A stretch of DNA of 64,000 nt from Nymphalis io (Eukaryota; Arthropoda; Insecta; Lepidoptera; Nymphalidae), in NCBI RefSeq assembly GCF_905147045.1, contig NC_065901.1:6076001-6140000 (forward strand), in the 5' to 3' direction. The number at the start of each line of letters is the position of its first letter. Position 1 is the stretch's first letter. The translations under genes and the position numbers were made by a program. This document shows positions 23,520 to 32,415 of the stretch, piece after piece. The notes beneath the pieces were generated by a model. It was not told the origin of the DNA. It worked only from the letters and a program-made list of their open reading frames with translations, and made no database searches.

Positions 23520-26246
23520 GTATATATAGAATAAATATATAAATGAAATATATTTAATATTCTATATATATATATATATATATAGAATATTTCATTTCAA
23601 TTTCGTATAAAAAACAACAGTATGTCTATGTACGTTAAAATTTTACTTTGTCATAAATAGTTATATTTTATGTAACATCAAAATTAGTCCACTTCCCTGT
23701 TAAAACAGTAGTGGAAACTTAACTGGCATAAGTGTTAAAATATGATTATTATATTAAGTTGTAATATACGATATGCTGTATGTTTCCCTAATAAATAAAT
23801 AAATAAAAAAAAAAAATATATGTGTGCCAACAAACTTTTGATTCTATTTTTAAATATGTCCGGCATAACTAGCCCTGAGAAGCATTTGCGTTGAAAAAAT
23901 ATTCCCACCGTTAACAGGTTGTCGAATGGCATGTCTTCCGGTCGGAAGTAGGCCTAAGACCGATGGTCCTTCGCCACAAAAAAAGTGAATGGATTCAAAG
24001 CGCACATGTCCCTACATTGTTGTGCCCAGCGAATCATAATGATTAACATCTTTCGGACGTCGTTATAATGATCTCCCGTAATCCACTTCTGTTTTCTTCC
24101 TTCACAAACGGCGGCAGGTGCGAACGACTTTCGACAAACACATTTCGTATTTCCCACGCTGCAAACGAAGATATTTCTTTTATACGAATACGTTCAACTT
24201 TGTAATTCTCGCCATGCAAAATTTTACTGCCGCACGGATTTGCGAATCTTTCAATGAACGTTGATTGATGTGTGCTGAATTCGTAAGGCACCAATCACTT
24301 TTATATGCGTGTCTATATTGAGAATTTACACGTACAAAAATTTGTGCATTGTTTATTTTACTATCGTATGTATGATTCGCTTGTCGAATATGAGGATGTT
24401 ATGTCATGAATTGCGATACATTGATATACACGTAGAATGACTTAGTAACGACAAAGAGGAACGTTATTGATACATTATTGCATATATTTTAAATGAAAAA
24501 AAAAACGCATTTTAGTTAAAATAATGTATCTATTGATAATTTCATAAATATAATACATATTGCGTGATCATTGACTTTGTTTCATATAAGTAGTCTGTAT
24601 TAAAAAATGAAAACGATCATTGACAAGATTTGCAATTCAATCTTATCCTTTGACGAATGAAAAAATGCAAATTTAATAAAAGCGCTCGCATTCAATTTAA
24701 GTCAATTTTGCTCGAAACTTTTGGTAACAAATTATTATTTTTTATTTCCAGGTCTCCGAAGACGATCTACCCGATTGCAGAGCGAGGCAGGTGTGCAGCA
24801 AAGTAGATTTATACGATTCAGCACAGCCGTGGATCGAGAGGAAGTGTCGATGTCTGGGACACAGGCCTTGTTCTAGGTAATTTGATTTAAAAAAAAAAAA
24901 AACAATATCAAATTCGAACAAAACTATTAACAAAAGATGAATGGCTTAGAACGAGCATTTCAAAATATTACAAAATCATGTTTAAGCTTGTGTGGGGCGT
25001 TTTCCGAAGGTTACTTTCCATATGTTGTTAATAAGAATTGATCACAAGAAACGTAGGAGTATCATCCTTAGACTCAATGGATGGCTTTCGTGGGTAGATA
25101 ACGGTGTCACATTAAATACTGTTTTTAGTTCTTTCATTTCCATTAACCGGTTGTAACATATACTTGATTATAATATAAATAATAACTACAATAACAACGT
25201 GCCTACGTTAATATGGATACTTGTCATTATATAAACATACCATATTGGTTTTAATGCATATTTTACGTAGTAAAATTACTAGTATACGTATCACGTACCT
25301 ACTTGAATTATATTTTATATGATGAATTTTTCTCATTATAACAAGACAATTTAATTTAATCAAATCGGTTGGTCCTTTTTTTGTATAGCAATATAATAGT
25401 TCTTTAATATTTTATTTCTTTTTCCAGCGATCTATCAGATGACGACAACCACACGTTAGCCGATAAAACAACCCTTTATAAGACATGTGAACCGGTGAAG
25501 CGTTTGCCCAAATGTCGGTACTTTAAAGACGCCGCTTGGATCATCTATTCCTTCCCTGACAGTAACGCCACCCAGCAAATTGTCAATTGTCACTGTCCGA
25601 AGAACTCTGTAACATATCTTTTGAAGAAATTGCCATACACGACACCTAGCGGAGAGCAGGGCAATCAGTACCAGTTCGCGTGTTCGCCGCAGAGTGTAAG
25701 TATTTACGTAGTTCCGCTTTTAGCTACTTGGTGGCGCTGCTAACTAATTTTAATCGTTGTTAGTATTATGGATCACTAATAGACCATACCAGATACGTTA
25801 CAATAAAATCAATATAAAATATAAAATTTTAACAACATCTCAAGTAATTGTATAATATTCAAGTGTATGATAAAAAAGGGCGAATACAGCTGATGACACC
25901 TATAATGTTTTAAGGATGAACAAACAAAATATTAATTATTGAATGTAAGATTGAGATATAAATAATAATTAAATATTTTCATTTACAGAGGTTAAGGTGT
26001 TCAAGGAAAGAGCCATGCAAGTTATTTAGCGCGAGGCGCCGACACGAACAGATAGACGAGGTTAACGCCAACACAATCTGCCAGTGCCCGAGGGATCACA
26101 CTTGTCCGAAGCACCACACGGAACCGGGAGTACTGCCAGGCGTAACATACGTAGCTGAGGACATCCGCACGTACCACGGCTACTGCATGCCCGAACCACC
26201 GCCCGACACGTACAACACACGTAGATTCGTTGGCGACAAAGACTGA
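14326..26246 (+). CDS. argos: Protein giant-lens / Argos, secreted EGFR-pathway antagonist (4 coding exons)
   Basis: Joining 14326-14517, 24752-24876, 25428-25695 and 25989-26246 gives one frame of 281 codons including TGA, or 280 residues. Each junction has a GT donor and an AG acceptor, and the phases agree (0, 2, 0). Residues 1-18 form a signal peptide. About 65-280 hold 16 cysteines, an even number fitting disulphides in a secreted protein. Blocks characteristic of Argos are present: DLPDC, WIERKCRC, LPKCRYF, CHCPKNSVTY, FACSP, CKLF, DEVNANTICQCP and a C-terminal YHGYC. N-glycosylation sites are NHT and NAT in exon 3. Drosophila Argos is longer (about 444 residues) because of an extended N-terminal part. 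The known family role is to bind Spitz-type EGF ligands outside the cell and so limit EGF-receptor signalling, as a target gene of that pathway. The identification rests on my recall of the family pattern, with no search run. Confidence 0.92.
15867..16160 (+). repeat. Interspersed repeat family C, well preserved
   Basis: This is the best full-length copy of the family seen at 3415. It has TGGTGGTAG at the start, the core GGTAGGTACCACCCACTCAT, a CTCGTCCGCCTTCCTATTCT end and an A8 tail. It lies inside argos intron 1 in the same orientation as the gene. The minus frames at 15822-16070 are shadows of it. Confidence 0.85.
20650..20795 (-). repeat. Repeat family C, partial, minus
   Basis: This is the reverse complement of the family's 5' and middle part, diverged and lacking the 3' end. 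It lies in argos intron 1. Confidence 0.7.
22100..22370. other. GC-rich island in argos intron 1
   Basis: This stretch is clearly richer in G+C than the roughly 30% surroundings and does not resemble the repeat families here. Both strands carry open frames of about 80-90 codons, neither with a known domain. The plus strand ends in AAGTGTAAGTACC, a good match to a splice donor (GTAAGT at about 22,339), so an alternative exon is possible. ETS-type GGAA cores occur at about 22,168-22,182. Cis-regulatory element or minor exon: undecided. Confidence 0.3.
22473..22592 (+). other. Possible 39-codon small ORF in argos intron 1
   Basis: It begins with two ATGs in frame (22473 and 22479), has protein-like composition (starts MAMTSFKAVEKDENE) and ends at TAA 22590-22592. 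It is short enough to be chance. It lies 100 bp after the GC island, so both may belong to one conserved block. Confidence 0.15.
23337..23387. repeat. Perfect 18-bp inverted repeat
   Basis: The arms at 23337-23354 and 23370-23387 are exact reverse complements around a 15-base spacer containing CTGACTGACT. It directly abuts the TA-rich tract that follows. Confidence 0.9.
23388..23591. repeat. TA/TACATA microsatellite ending in a palindrome
   Basis: A tract of about 200 bases of TA repeats interrupted by TATG and TACA units. The last part, 23556-23591, is a perfect palindrome built of AATATTCTA, a TA run and TAGAATATT. It may form a cruciform and is a likely site of length variation. Confidence 0.9.
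24752..24876 (+). CDS. argos: argos coding exon 2
   Basis: It encodes residues 65-105 plus two bases of residue 106. The acceptor is TTTATTTCCAG and the donor GTAATT. Five cysteines occur in the pattern DLPDC, VC, KCRC, PC. The WIERKCRC block is typical of the first beta-rich module of Argos. Confidence 0.9.
25428..25695 (+). CDS. argos: argos coding exon 3
   Basis: The acceptor is TTTTTCCAG and the donor GTAAGT at 25696. It completes Ser106 and encodes residues 107-195. Five cysteines (TCEPV, PKCRYF, NCHCP, FACSP) and the strongly family-like CHCPKNSVTYL stretch mark the central module. Two N-glycosylation sequons (NHT, NAT) are present. Without splicing, the frame would end at 25743, within the intron. 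Confidence 0.92.
25989..26246 (+). CDS. argos: argos coding exon 4 and stop
   Basis: The acceptor is CATTTACAG and the TGA is at 26244-26246. It encodes residues 196-280 with six cysteines (LRC, PCKLF, ICQC, TC, GYC). The DEVNANTICQCP, TCPKHHTEPGV and YHGYC blocks are the C-terminal module that completes the ligand clamp in the known family. The last 18 residues after the final cysteine are a hydrophilic tail. Minus-strand frames over 26022-26300 are shadows. Confidence 0.92.
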   Translation, partial: RLRCSRKEPCKLFSARRRHEQIDEVNANTICQCPRDHTCPKHHTEPGVLPGVTYVAEDIRTYHGYCMPEPPPDTYNTRRFVGDKD

Positions 26247-27260
26247 AAACGAGTATAGAAACCCTTGATAGCAATTGTGATCGCTTGCTGTGCATTCCAA
26301 ACGTACACTGGCTTTCGAATATTAGGCAGCTTTTATGATTTGCTCATTACCTGTTTAGTACAAAAAGTAATAATTATATTAGGACATCAAAAATAATTCA
26401 TTTCTAATAGTTCAAAGATATTTTACGAACGATGATAGTATTCGATATATCTAAGTGATACTGATTTAATGTCAAAACTCTTTATTCGTTGAAACATTTA
26501 AATGATTATTTAAAAAAAATATTTAATCGCGAGTTTTTTTTTTCATCGCTTCGAATTCATATTATGTAGTAGTAAATAAATAGTACCTACGGATAAAGAG
26601 CGTTGACTATAAATACTTGTATATAATTACTGTAGTGCTTGGTATTACGTTTTGTTTCTGTTATATTTGTAAATATTAATATTAGTTTATTAAGTATCAT
26701 TCCGAACGTTTAGTTTAAATTATTTTTTCATATATTAATTATTTACTTGCCATACTTAATTAGTTGTTGGTTTATTATTTGTAAGTCTTATTTGACTTAA
26801 TATTTGTTCCCAGTCTTCCATTCCAGTCATGAAGACATTTTATGTTCATTGTTTTGTTTGTTTATTGTATAATAGTTTTTATACGATAATGTTCGTTCGA
26901 GAGCCATATTTTAAGTATATATATTAAGTAATTTGAAAACATGTGATTTTAAAGATACTTTTATTATTTTTAAAAATGGACCGGCGAATAGTGTTCTTTT
27001 TTAAAAATTGTTGAACGTAAATGGATGAAAAATATAAACGATGTGAACATTAGATATTTAGCCTCCGTACGTTTATGTCAAGTTGAGACGAGATCACAAA
27101 CAGGAGTCATATTATGTATATGTATGTAAATATGAAAAACGTTGTTGTTTGTAAAATCATACCGATTTCACGGTACGTCTTCCTTATTTGTTTCATGTAT
27201 AGGTTTAAAATAAGTTAAATTATTGACAGAAAATGAATAAATGTTTCCAAATTAATATTA
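26247..27260 (+). other. argos 3' UTR with two candidate poly(A) signals
   Basis: The roughly 1-kb AT-rich trailer has AATAAA at 26575-26580 and another at 27236-27241. The second would give a 3' UTR of about 1 kb. Several TTATTTG and ATTTA-type AU-rich words occur, which in short-lived signalling mRNAs can promote decay (inference). Confidence 0.55.
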
Positions 27261-28660
27261 TTTTTATTTTATCTTCCAATTTAAAAATACACGAAGATAA
27301 TGTATTAACCCTAAAGTTTAAATATTATTTGTATTAAAAATATTGCTTAAACCTTTTGAGGTATACCGTATAAAATATAGATACAAAATAATGATCAATG
27401 AATATTATCCTTTTATACACACGATATAGTAAAGGAGGCCTTAGTTTATATTTATTTTCCTAAACAAAATATATCCTCAATAAAATATACGGACGAGTTA
27501 TCTACATAAAACTTTCACAAATGTCACTTAAAAAAATTTATTTCGCCGTTAAATTAAAATGTGGTTTTACACAATATTGAAAAGAATATGCGCAACCGTG
27601 TTGTGTTCATATAAATTGACGTTTGTTATTTCACTTTAAAAAACACGGACGGATTTACGCCATTCTATTATATTTACAACTCTGTAGATTCATGATGATG
27701 TGTCCTAACCGATTTAGGCATCGGCGGCTATTTGCAAGGAATTACAATTTACTCTTATAAACCGGCTGCAAAACGTTATTTTCGAGACACGGGGTTTGCA
27801 CGGACTAGGCGAGTCAGTTAAATATATATTCTATAAATCGAAGCGGCATAGTTGCATAGATATATAACAACAATATTTGAGAAACAGGATCGATGGTAAA
27901 TCGATTTCGTATCGCTCCCACGAGTCGAGACTCAAATAAATCTTCGTAAACGGGGAGAGGTTTGAGGCCATAAACAACTTACCTACTCGAATTGCACTCT
28001 GATTCCCATAGGAAAGGTAACTCGGACAGTAATGTACTGACCACAGTTCTGAGGTTAGGTATATGAGGCATATTGGTAATAAGACACTGGGTTATTGGAA
28101 AAATAGGAACAAATGTAATAGTGAGACTTGAGGGTTCCTCATACGATTGAACCACAATCAGTTTCCAATAACGGGGTGATGGTTTTATTTCATTGTTGCA
28201 AATTATATTTCGAATATATATATTTTTTAAGTTAGAAAAACACTTTTGTGCGATATTGTTACGATTTCGAAGATTGTGGCGGTCTATATTCTTAAGAACA
28301 ATATTTCGCAAAATTATTTTTCATTGCCTCTTCACAATAGAAAGGGTGGTAACCTCCAAATATCTATAATATAGTCGACTATGTGTTGATTCAATGACTC
28401 GTAATACATTTTTCATATCATTACATTGAAGTAAAAAACCATAAGGCCCACAAATATGTAGATAATAGATAAAACACAAGTCCTCGATACTCAGAATGTA
28501 GATACCGACCATAAATCAATTGATATAAAGGTCTTGAACCATACGACTTTCTCGGACTTTTCCTCAATTACTATTCAAAATAAGTAAATGTACGAGCATT
28601 GAAGTCTAACTTTCCGTTTGCTTTTAGGACATTATTTATACTACACTTTCTTCGCAAAAC
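27261..28660. other. Non-coding stretch with an eroded minus-strand frame
   Basis: At 27,690-27,735 there is a short family E repeat fragment. On the minus strand, 28512 down to 27979 is one frame interrupted by a single stop (28321-28323) and ends next to a donor-like GTAAGT. The protein is not recognisable. I judge it likely chance or a long-dead remnant. Confidence 0.35.
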
Positions 28661-28661
28661 A

Positions 28662-28765
28662 AGCCGAGATGGTTCAGTCGTTAGAACATATGAATCTTAA
28701 CTGAAGATGGCGGGTTCAAACCCGGACAAGCAGCACTGAATTTTCATGTGAAAACCACGATGTCC
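28662..28765 (+). mobile_element. SINE family B, tRNA-like head fragment
   Basis: The head (GCCGAGATGG, then GGGTTCAAACCCGG) and the first bases of the body (AATTTTCATGTG) match the 8180-8486 copy. The rest is lost. Confidence 0.7.
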
Positions 28766-28977
28766 CTTGCCTTCAGGGCCTTTTTGTTAGTTCTTTATTT
28801 TTGTTTGTTATTTGTGTGACCCAAAAATCAGTGTGCTTTGCCTAGCAGTGAAACATTTACTTTAGTGTTATATCAAAATTTTTTAGTATGTCTATATAGT
28901 ATAGTTATTTTCTCAATATATTTAAAAACTCAATGAATAATAACAAACTGCTAACTGCTCGAGATATATTAAGTGCT

Positions 28978-29280
28978 CAAAATTGAGTTTACAAACACAG
29001 GTGCACAGTGCAGGCTATTTCCTCGCTCTTATAATCCAATAGGGCAGATAACCGACACGACTCGATAGTTCAGGCTAAAGAGCGACGGCTTAACACGCTT
29101 TCCGAGGCACGGGTGTATTCACTTTATTACCATCAATGTAAATTTCAAAACTTTGACACTTATTGAGGTTTACTTGAAAAAGAAACCCAAAAACTTTTTA
29201 TTTGTTCGGGACTTGAACTCAGGTCAATGGAATTCACACCTTTGTAAGCTAGCTACTAGATTAACGAAGCAGTCTATAAT
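28978..29280 (-). mobile_element. tRNA-headed SINE, family E, diverged copy
   Basis: Read on minus, the head at about 29,280 (GACTGCTTCGTTAATCTAGT) has a tRNA-like GAGTTCAAGTCCC box B. The body includes ACCCGTGCCTCGGAAAGCG and ends in CTGTGCACCTGTG. Related pieces are at 27690, 50590-50947 and 59104. Confidence 0.65.
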
Positions 29281-29560
29281 AGCATTTATATAATATACTA
29301 CGGCCTACGCGGTGTTAACGCAAGTCTATGTTGCGTGTTAACCGTGATGAATCAATAATAATGTGACAAATGCCATAAAAACACCGTCGTACCCGTTAAT
29401 TTACAACAATAATAGCGAACAGCCTTATAATGATTATAACCAAACCGAAAAAAACTTATCTACGAGCAAGATTATAAATTCTGAACTTTAAGAACTTTTT
29501 AAAGGAACATATTATATACCTGTATACCAGTGTATTTATTATTTAAGATAATTCACTTGC

Positions 29561-29691
29561 TGGTAGAGCCTTGTCCAAGTCCTACCTACCCACAAGCTAC
29601 TCATCAGATATTCTACCGCCAAATAGCAATAAATATTATTGTGTTGTGGTTTGAAGGCGCAAGGAACATAATATCTTAGTTTCCAAGGTCG
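29561..29691 (+). repeat. Repeat family C, 3'-truncated
   Basis: Shares the 5' half of the 15867 copy (TGGTAGAGCCTTGTCCAAG onward) and stops after the TTAGTTTCCAAGGT block. Confidence 0.7.
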
Positions 29692-29877
29692 AATCTGAAA
29701 ATCGCTAAATAAATTAAACCCTCCAAGTAATACATTAAATATAATATTAATATTAAAGAATATATTTCTAAGAATAAGCTCTTATATCTTTGCAATTTTA
29801 ATATCAACGTCAAAGAAACGTACATTTCAGATCAAAGCTTCAAGATTGACCTACACATGAAAAACATATTTCATAAG

Positions 29878-30118
29878 TGTGGTGGTAGGTTTGCTTAAAC
29901 ACTTCTGGGTAGGTACAATCTACTGATCACTAATTCTACCACCAAACAGCTACTCATTGTAGTTGTTCCAGTTAAAAAAGTGACATAACAATGTAGGTCT
30001 CGACGTTGGAAACGCATTGACGATGTAAGGCATGGTTAATATTTCTTAAAGTACAAATGTCTATACACAGCGGTGACCAATCACTATCCCAGTGAACCAT
30101 ATACATTTAAATAAAAAA
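29878..30118 (+). repeat. Repeat family C, diverged full-length
   Basis: Starts GTGGTGGTAGG, includes CTGGGTAGGTAC, and ends in an A-rich segment. It lies 187 bp after another copy in the same orientation. Confidence 0.7.
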
Positions 30119-31925
30119 CGAGAATTAAATTACTAAGAACACATTACATAGATAGATCTGTGGCTGAGAGACTCGTTCTATATTATAATCACGTAAAATA
30201 AATATAATATAATCAGTTTTGATTAGAACAGAAGTTTCTAGACTATTAGTATACTATAGAAAACTAGTCTTCTAGTAAAATGAAGCGATTCGAGGTCACG
30301 TAATGTGCTGTTCATTGTGTCAATTTACTTGGTACAGATTTGTATTGACGTGTTATATTTATTATTTGTGCGAGCAATACACTTAGTAATCTAGTTTGAT
30401 TGTATTTATTTAATAAAATAAATACAGATCATCTTGTTTTGTTTTAAGTTGAAAGCTGTTTTTTGTATTAAAAACCTATAAATATACATACGTGTATATA
30501 TTCCCATAATAAAAATAAATAAAGGGCCATTTTGCAAGGTAGCTTAATTACGGTTTAATAGACTAATACGTCGTCATACGTGATGTCGATAGCGTGGGAT
30601 AAAGATAAAGCAGGTGTAAGAAAATGTAACGCCAATCTTATTGCTTTATATAGAAAGCATTAATACAACCACAGGTTTTGAGTAGGCCACAAACTGAAAT
30701 ACCTTATTATAATATGAATGGGTTTATTTATACATAACAACTAAAAGTAAAATATACATTAAAAATCAATGACAAGAATAAAAGTATGAATTAAAAATAA
30801 GTTTGTATTTTTTAATATATTTTTTTCAATTATTATATAAATTCTGCTGTTAGTATGCGTGGATCAATTCTCGTGCAAACTAAATTTTAAACCACTTCCA
30901 CAAATCGATTGGGTTGAAATCGTGCACACACATTTGGTTCTAGTGATAATTTGTCCCCATGGGTGATTATATTTGATGAACTAAAAAAAAAATATCACTT
31001 GATTATACGATCTAATTTCTATGCTTTTTCTGAAGATTAGCAATTTCGCTTTATAACTCCCCTTAACCAGGACCTTGGATTTAGCATCCTTATCAGCTAG
31101 CCATTAGAACAGTTGGCAGTTTTTATTGAATATAATTATTTATATATAACGTAAATAGACCTAATAAATAGAAAAAATATAAACGAAGAACTTTGCCTCG
31201 CAAACGGGAGACAGATTTTCTATGTCATACATATTGGCTCATTTCGATTTTAAGTGGCACTCGCTAGAAAATCTATGCTTCCATCGTCACCGTAACAACA
31301 AGTACAGTTAGGGAACCACGATTTCAGCTACCCAACTATAATGGCACAAGCTTTATTTCAATAATTCGTGATTTTCGCATTGAATTGACATAGTCTTGCC
31401 GTGGCTTCGATAAATTCAACTTTATTGTTACAGAATTATGGTTTAAATTGAATAGGACACGTCTTGTTTGGAAAATTACTGATGTAGGTCTGCAACGTAA
31501 AACGGTAAATATGTACAATAGATGATTTTGGAAATAAATTTGATATAACGCTTTATAAACATTAATATTGCTTTCGTATTTATTTATTGCCAATAAATCA
31601 TCAAAAAAATATGTTACAATTAACATAAGTAAAGCGTTAAATTTCCATGCAATGAGATTAAAAACCTCAAAATGAAAATTCGATTTGCATTTGACACAGT
31701 GGGCGACAATCTTAGCGGACGTTAAGGTCATTTAGCATGGTGATAGCTATCTATTGAGGTAGTTGGCTTACAATTGGTTATTCGACAAATTTGAATAGGT
31801 CATAATTGTTGCTAATGCGCTAATAAATGAAACGTAACATTTAATTTATTACTTAATTGAACTAAATCTCCGGTTTAAGAGACTACAAAATTTTAAAAAC
31901 TAATATCTCATATCAGTAAGTATTA
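30119..31925. other. Non-coding AT-rich stretch
   Basis: No supportable gene. The 131-codon minus frame at 31336-31731 starts with ATG but matches no family I know, and ORFs of that length are expected about once by chance in DNA this size. Confidence 0.45.
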
Positions 31926-32115
31926 TAGTAAAGTAACAGCCTGTTAATTTAGACTGCTGGGCTGTCTCCTCTCTTTTTGAGGGGTAGGTTTGAAGTTTAT
32001 TCCACCCTGTTCCAAAGAGGGTACAAGTTACAAGTACAAGTGCAGATTTTTATCCGACACATGTAGGTGTTCTCATTTATTCATTTGTTTTCCTTCACCA
32101 CTTAGAACCCGGCTC
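31926..32115 (-). mobile_element. SINE family B, 5'-truncated, first of a tandem pair
   Basis: On minus, it carries the 3' half of the family, with the AACAGGCTGTTACTTTAC-like end at 31,926. It shares about 25 bp of non-SINE flank (around TATCAGTAAG, 31911-31920) with the next copy 299 bp on, suggesting local duplication. Confidence 0.65.
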
Positions 32116-32217
32116 TTTATGTATTTGGATATACTAAATACATATGAGTTATAAAAATCGGAATATATAATGACAGTATTTTACTATATTAAGCTCAACT
32201 AATACTACATATCAGTA

Positions 32218-32415
32218 AGTTTTATAGTGAAATAACAGCTTGTAAATGGCCCACTGCCAGTATGAGACTTCCTCTCAATTTGAGGAGACGGTTAGGTGTT
32301 CATTACACGACGCTCAGAATCTGACAGGTTTTCATCCTGCAGGAATTATAAACACAAATGAAGCACATGAAAATTCACTGGTTTCAACCAAAATCTTCGG
32401 TTAAGATGATTGACA
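32218..32415 (-). mobile_element. SINE family B, diverged, second of a tandem pair
   Basis: Same family and orientation as 31926-32115, with the same preceding flank (TATCAGTAAG at 32210-32219). It reaches into the tRNA-like head (TCTTCGGTTAAGAT) but is heavily mutated. Confidence 0.6.

Larger units (their letters stand above)
14518..24751 (+). other. argos intron 1 (10.2 kb)
   Basis: It is bounded by GTGAGT at 14518 and TTTATTTCCAG ending at 24751. It contains two family C repeats (15867 and 20650), a short direct repeat (ACTCGGAACCC at 15497 and 15522), a GC island at about 22,100-22,370, a palindrome and TA-repeat cluster at 23,337-23,591 and a GC-richer block at about 23,940-24,300. The small frames inside it (for example 16435-16707, 22115-22348 and 24043-24294) have no recognisable domains. 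First introns of developmental genes often carry enhancers. Which blocks do so here is not visible. Confidence 0.85.

Noticed and set aside
26022..26300. Minus-strand frames over argos exon 4
   Set aside because: Shadows of the plus-strand exon, which has splice sites and family motifs.
31336..31731. 131-codon minus frame with ATG
   Set aside because: No recognisable domain and composition typical of translated AT-rich DNA. One such frame is expected by chance in this much sequence.
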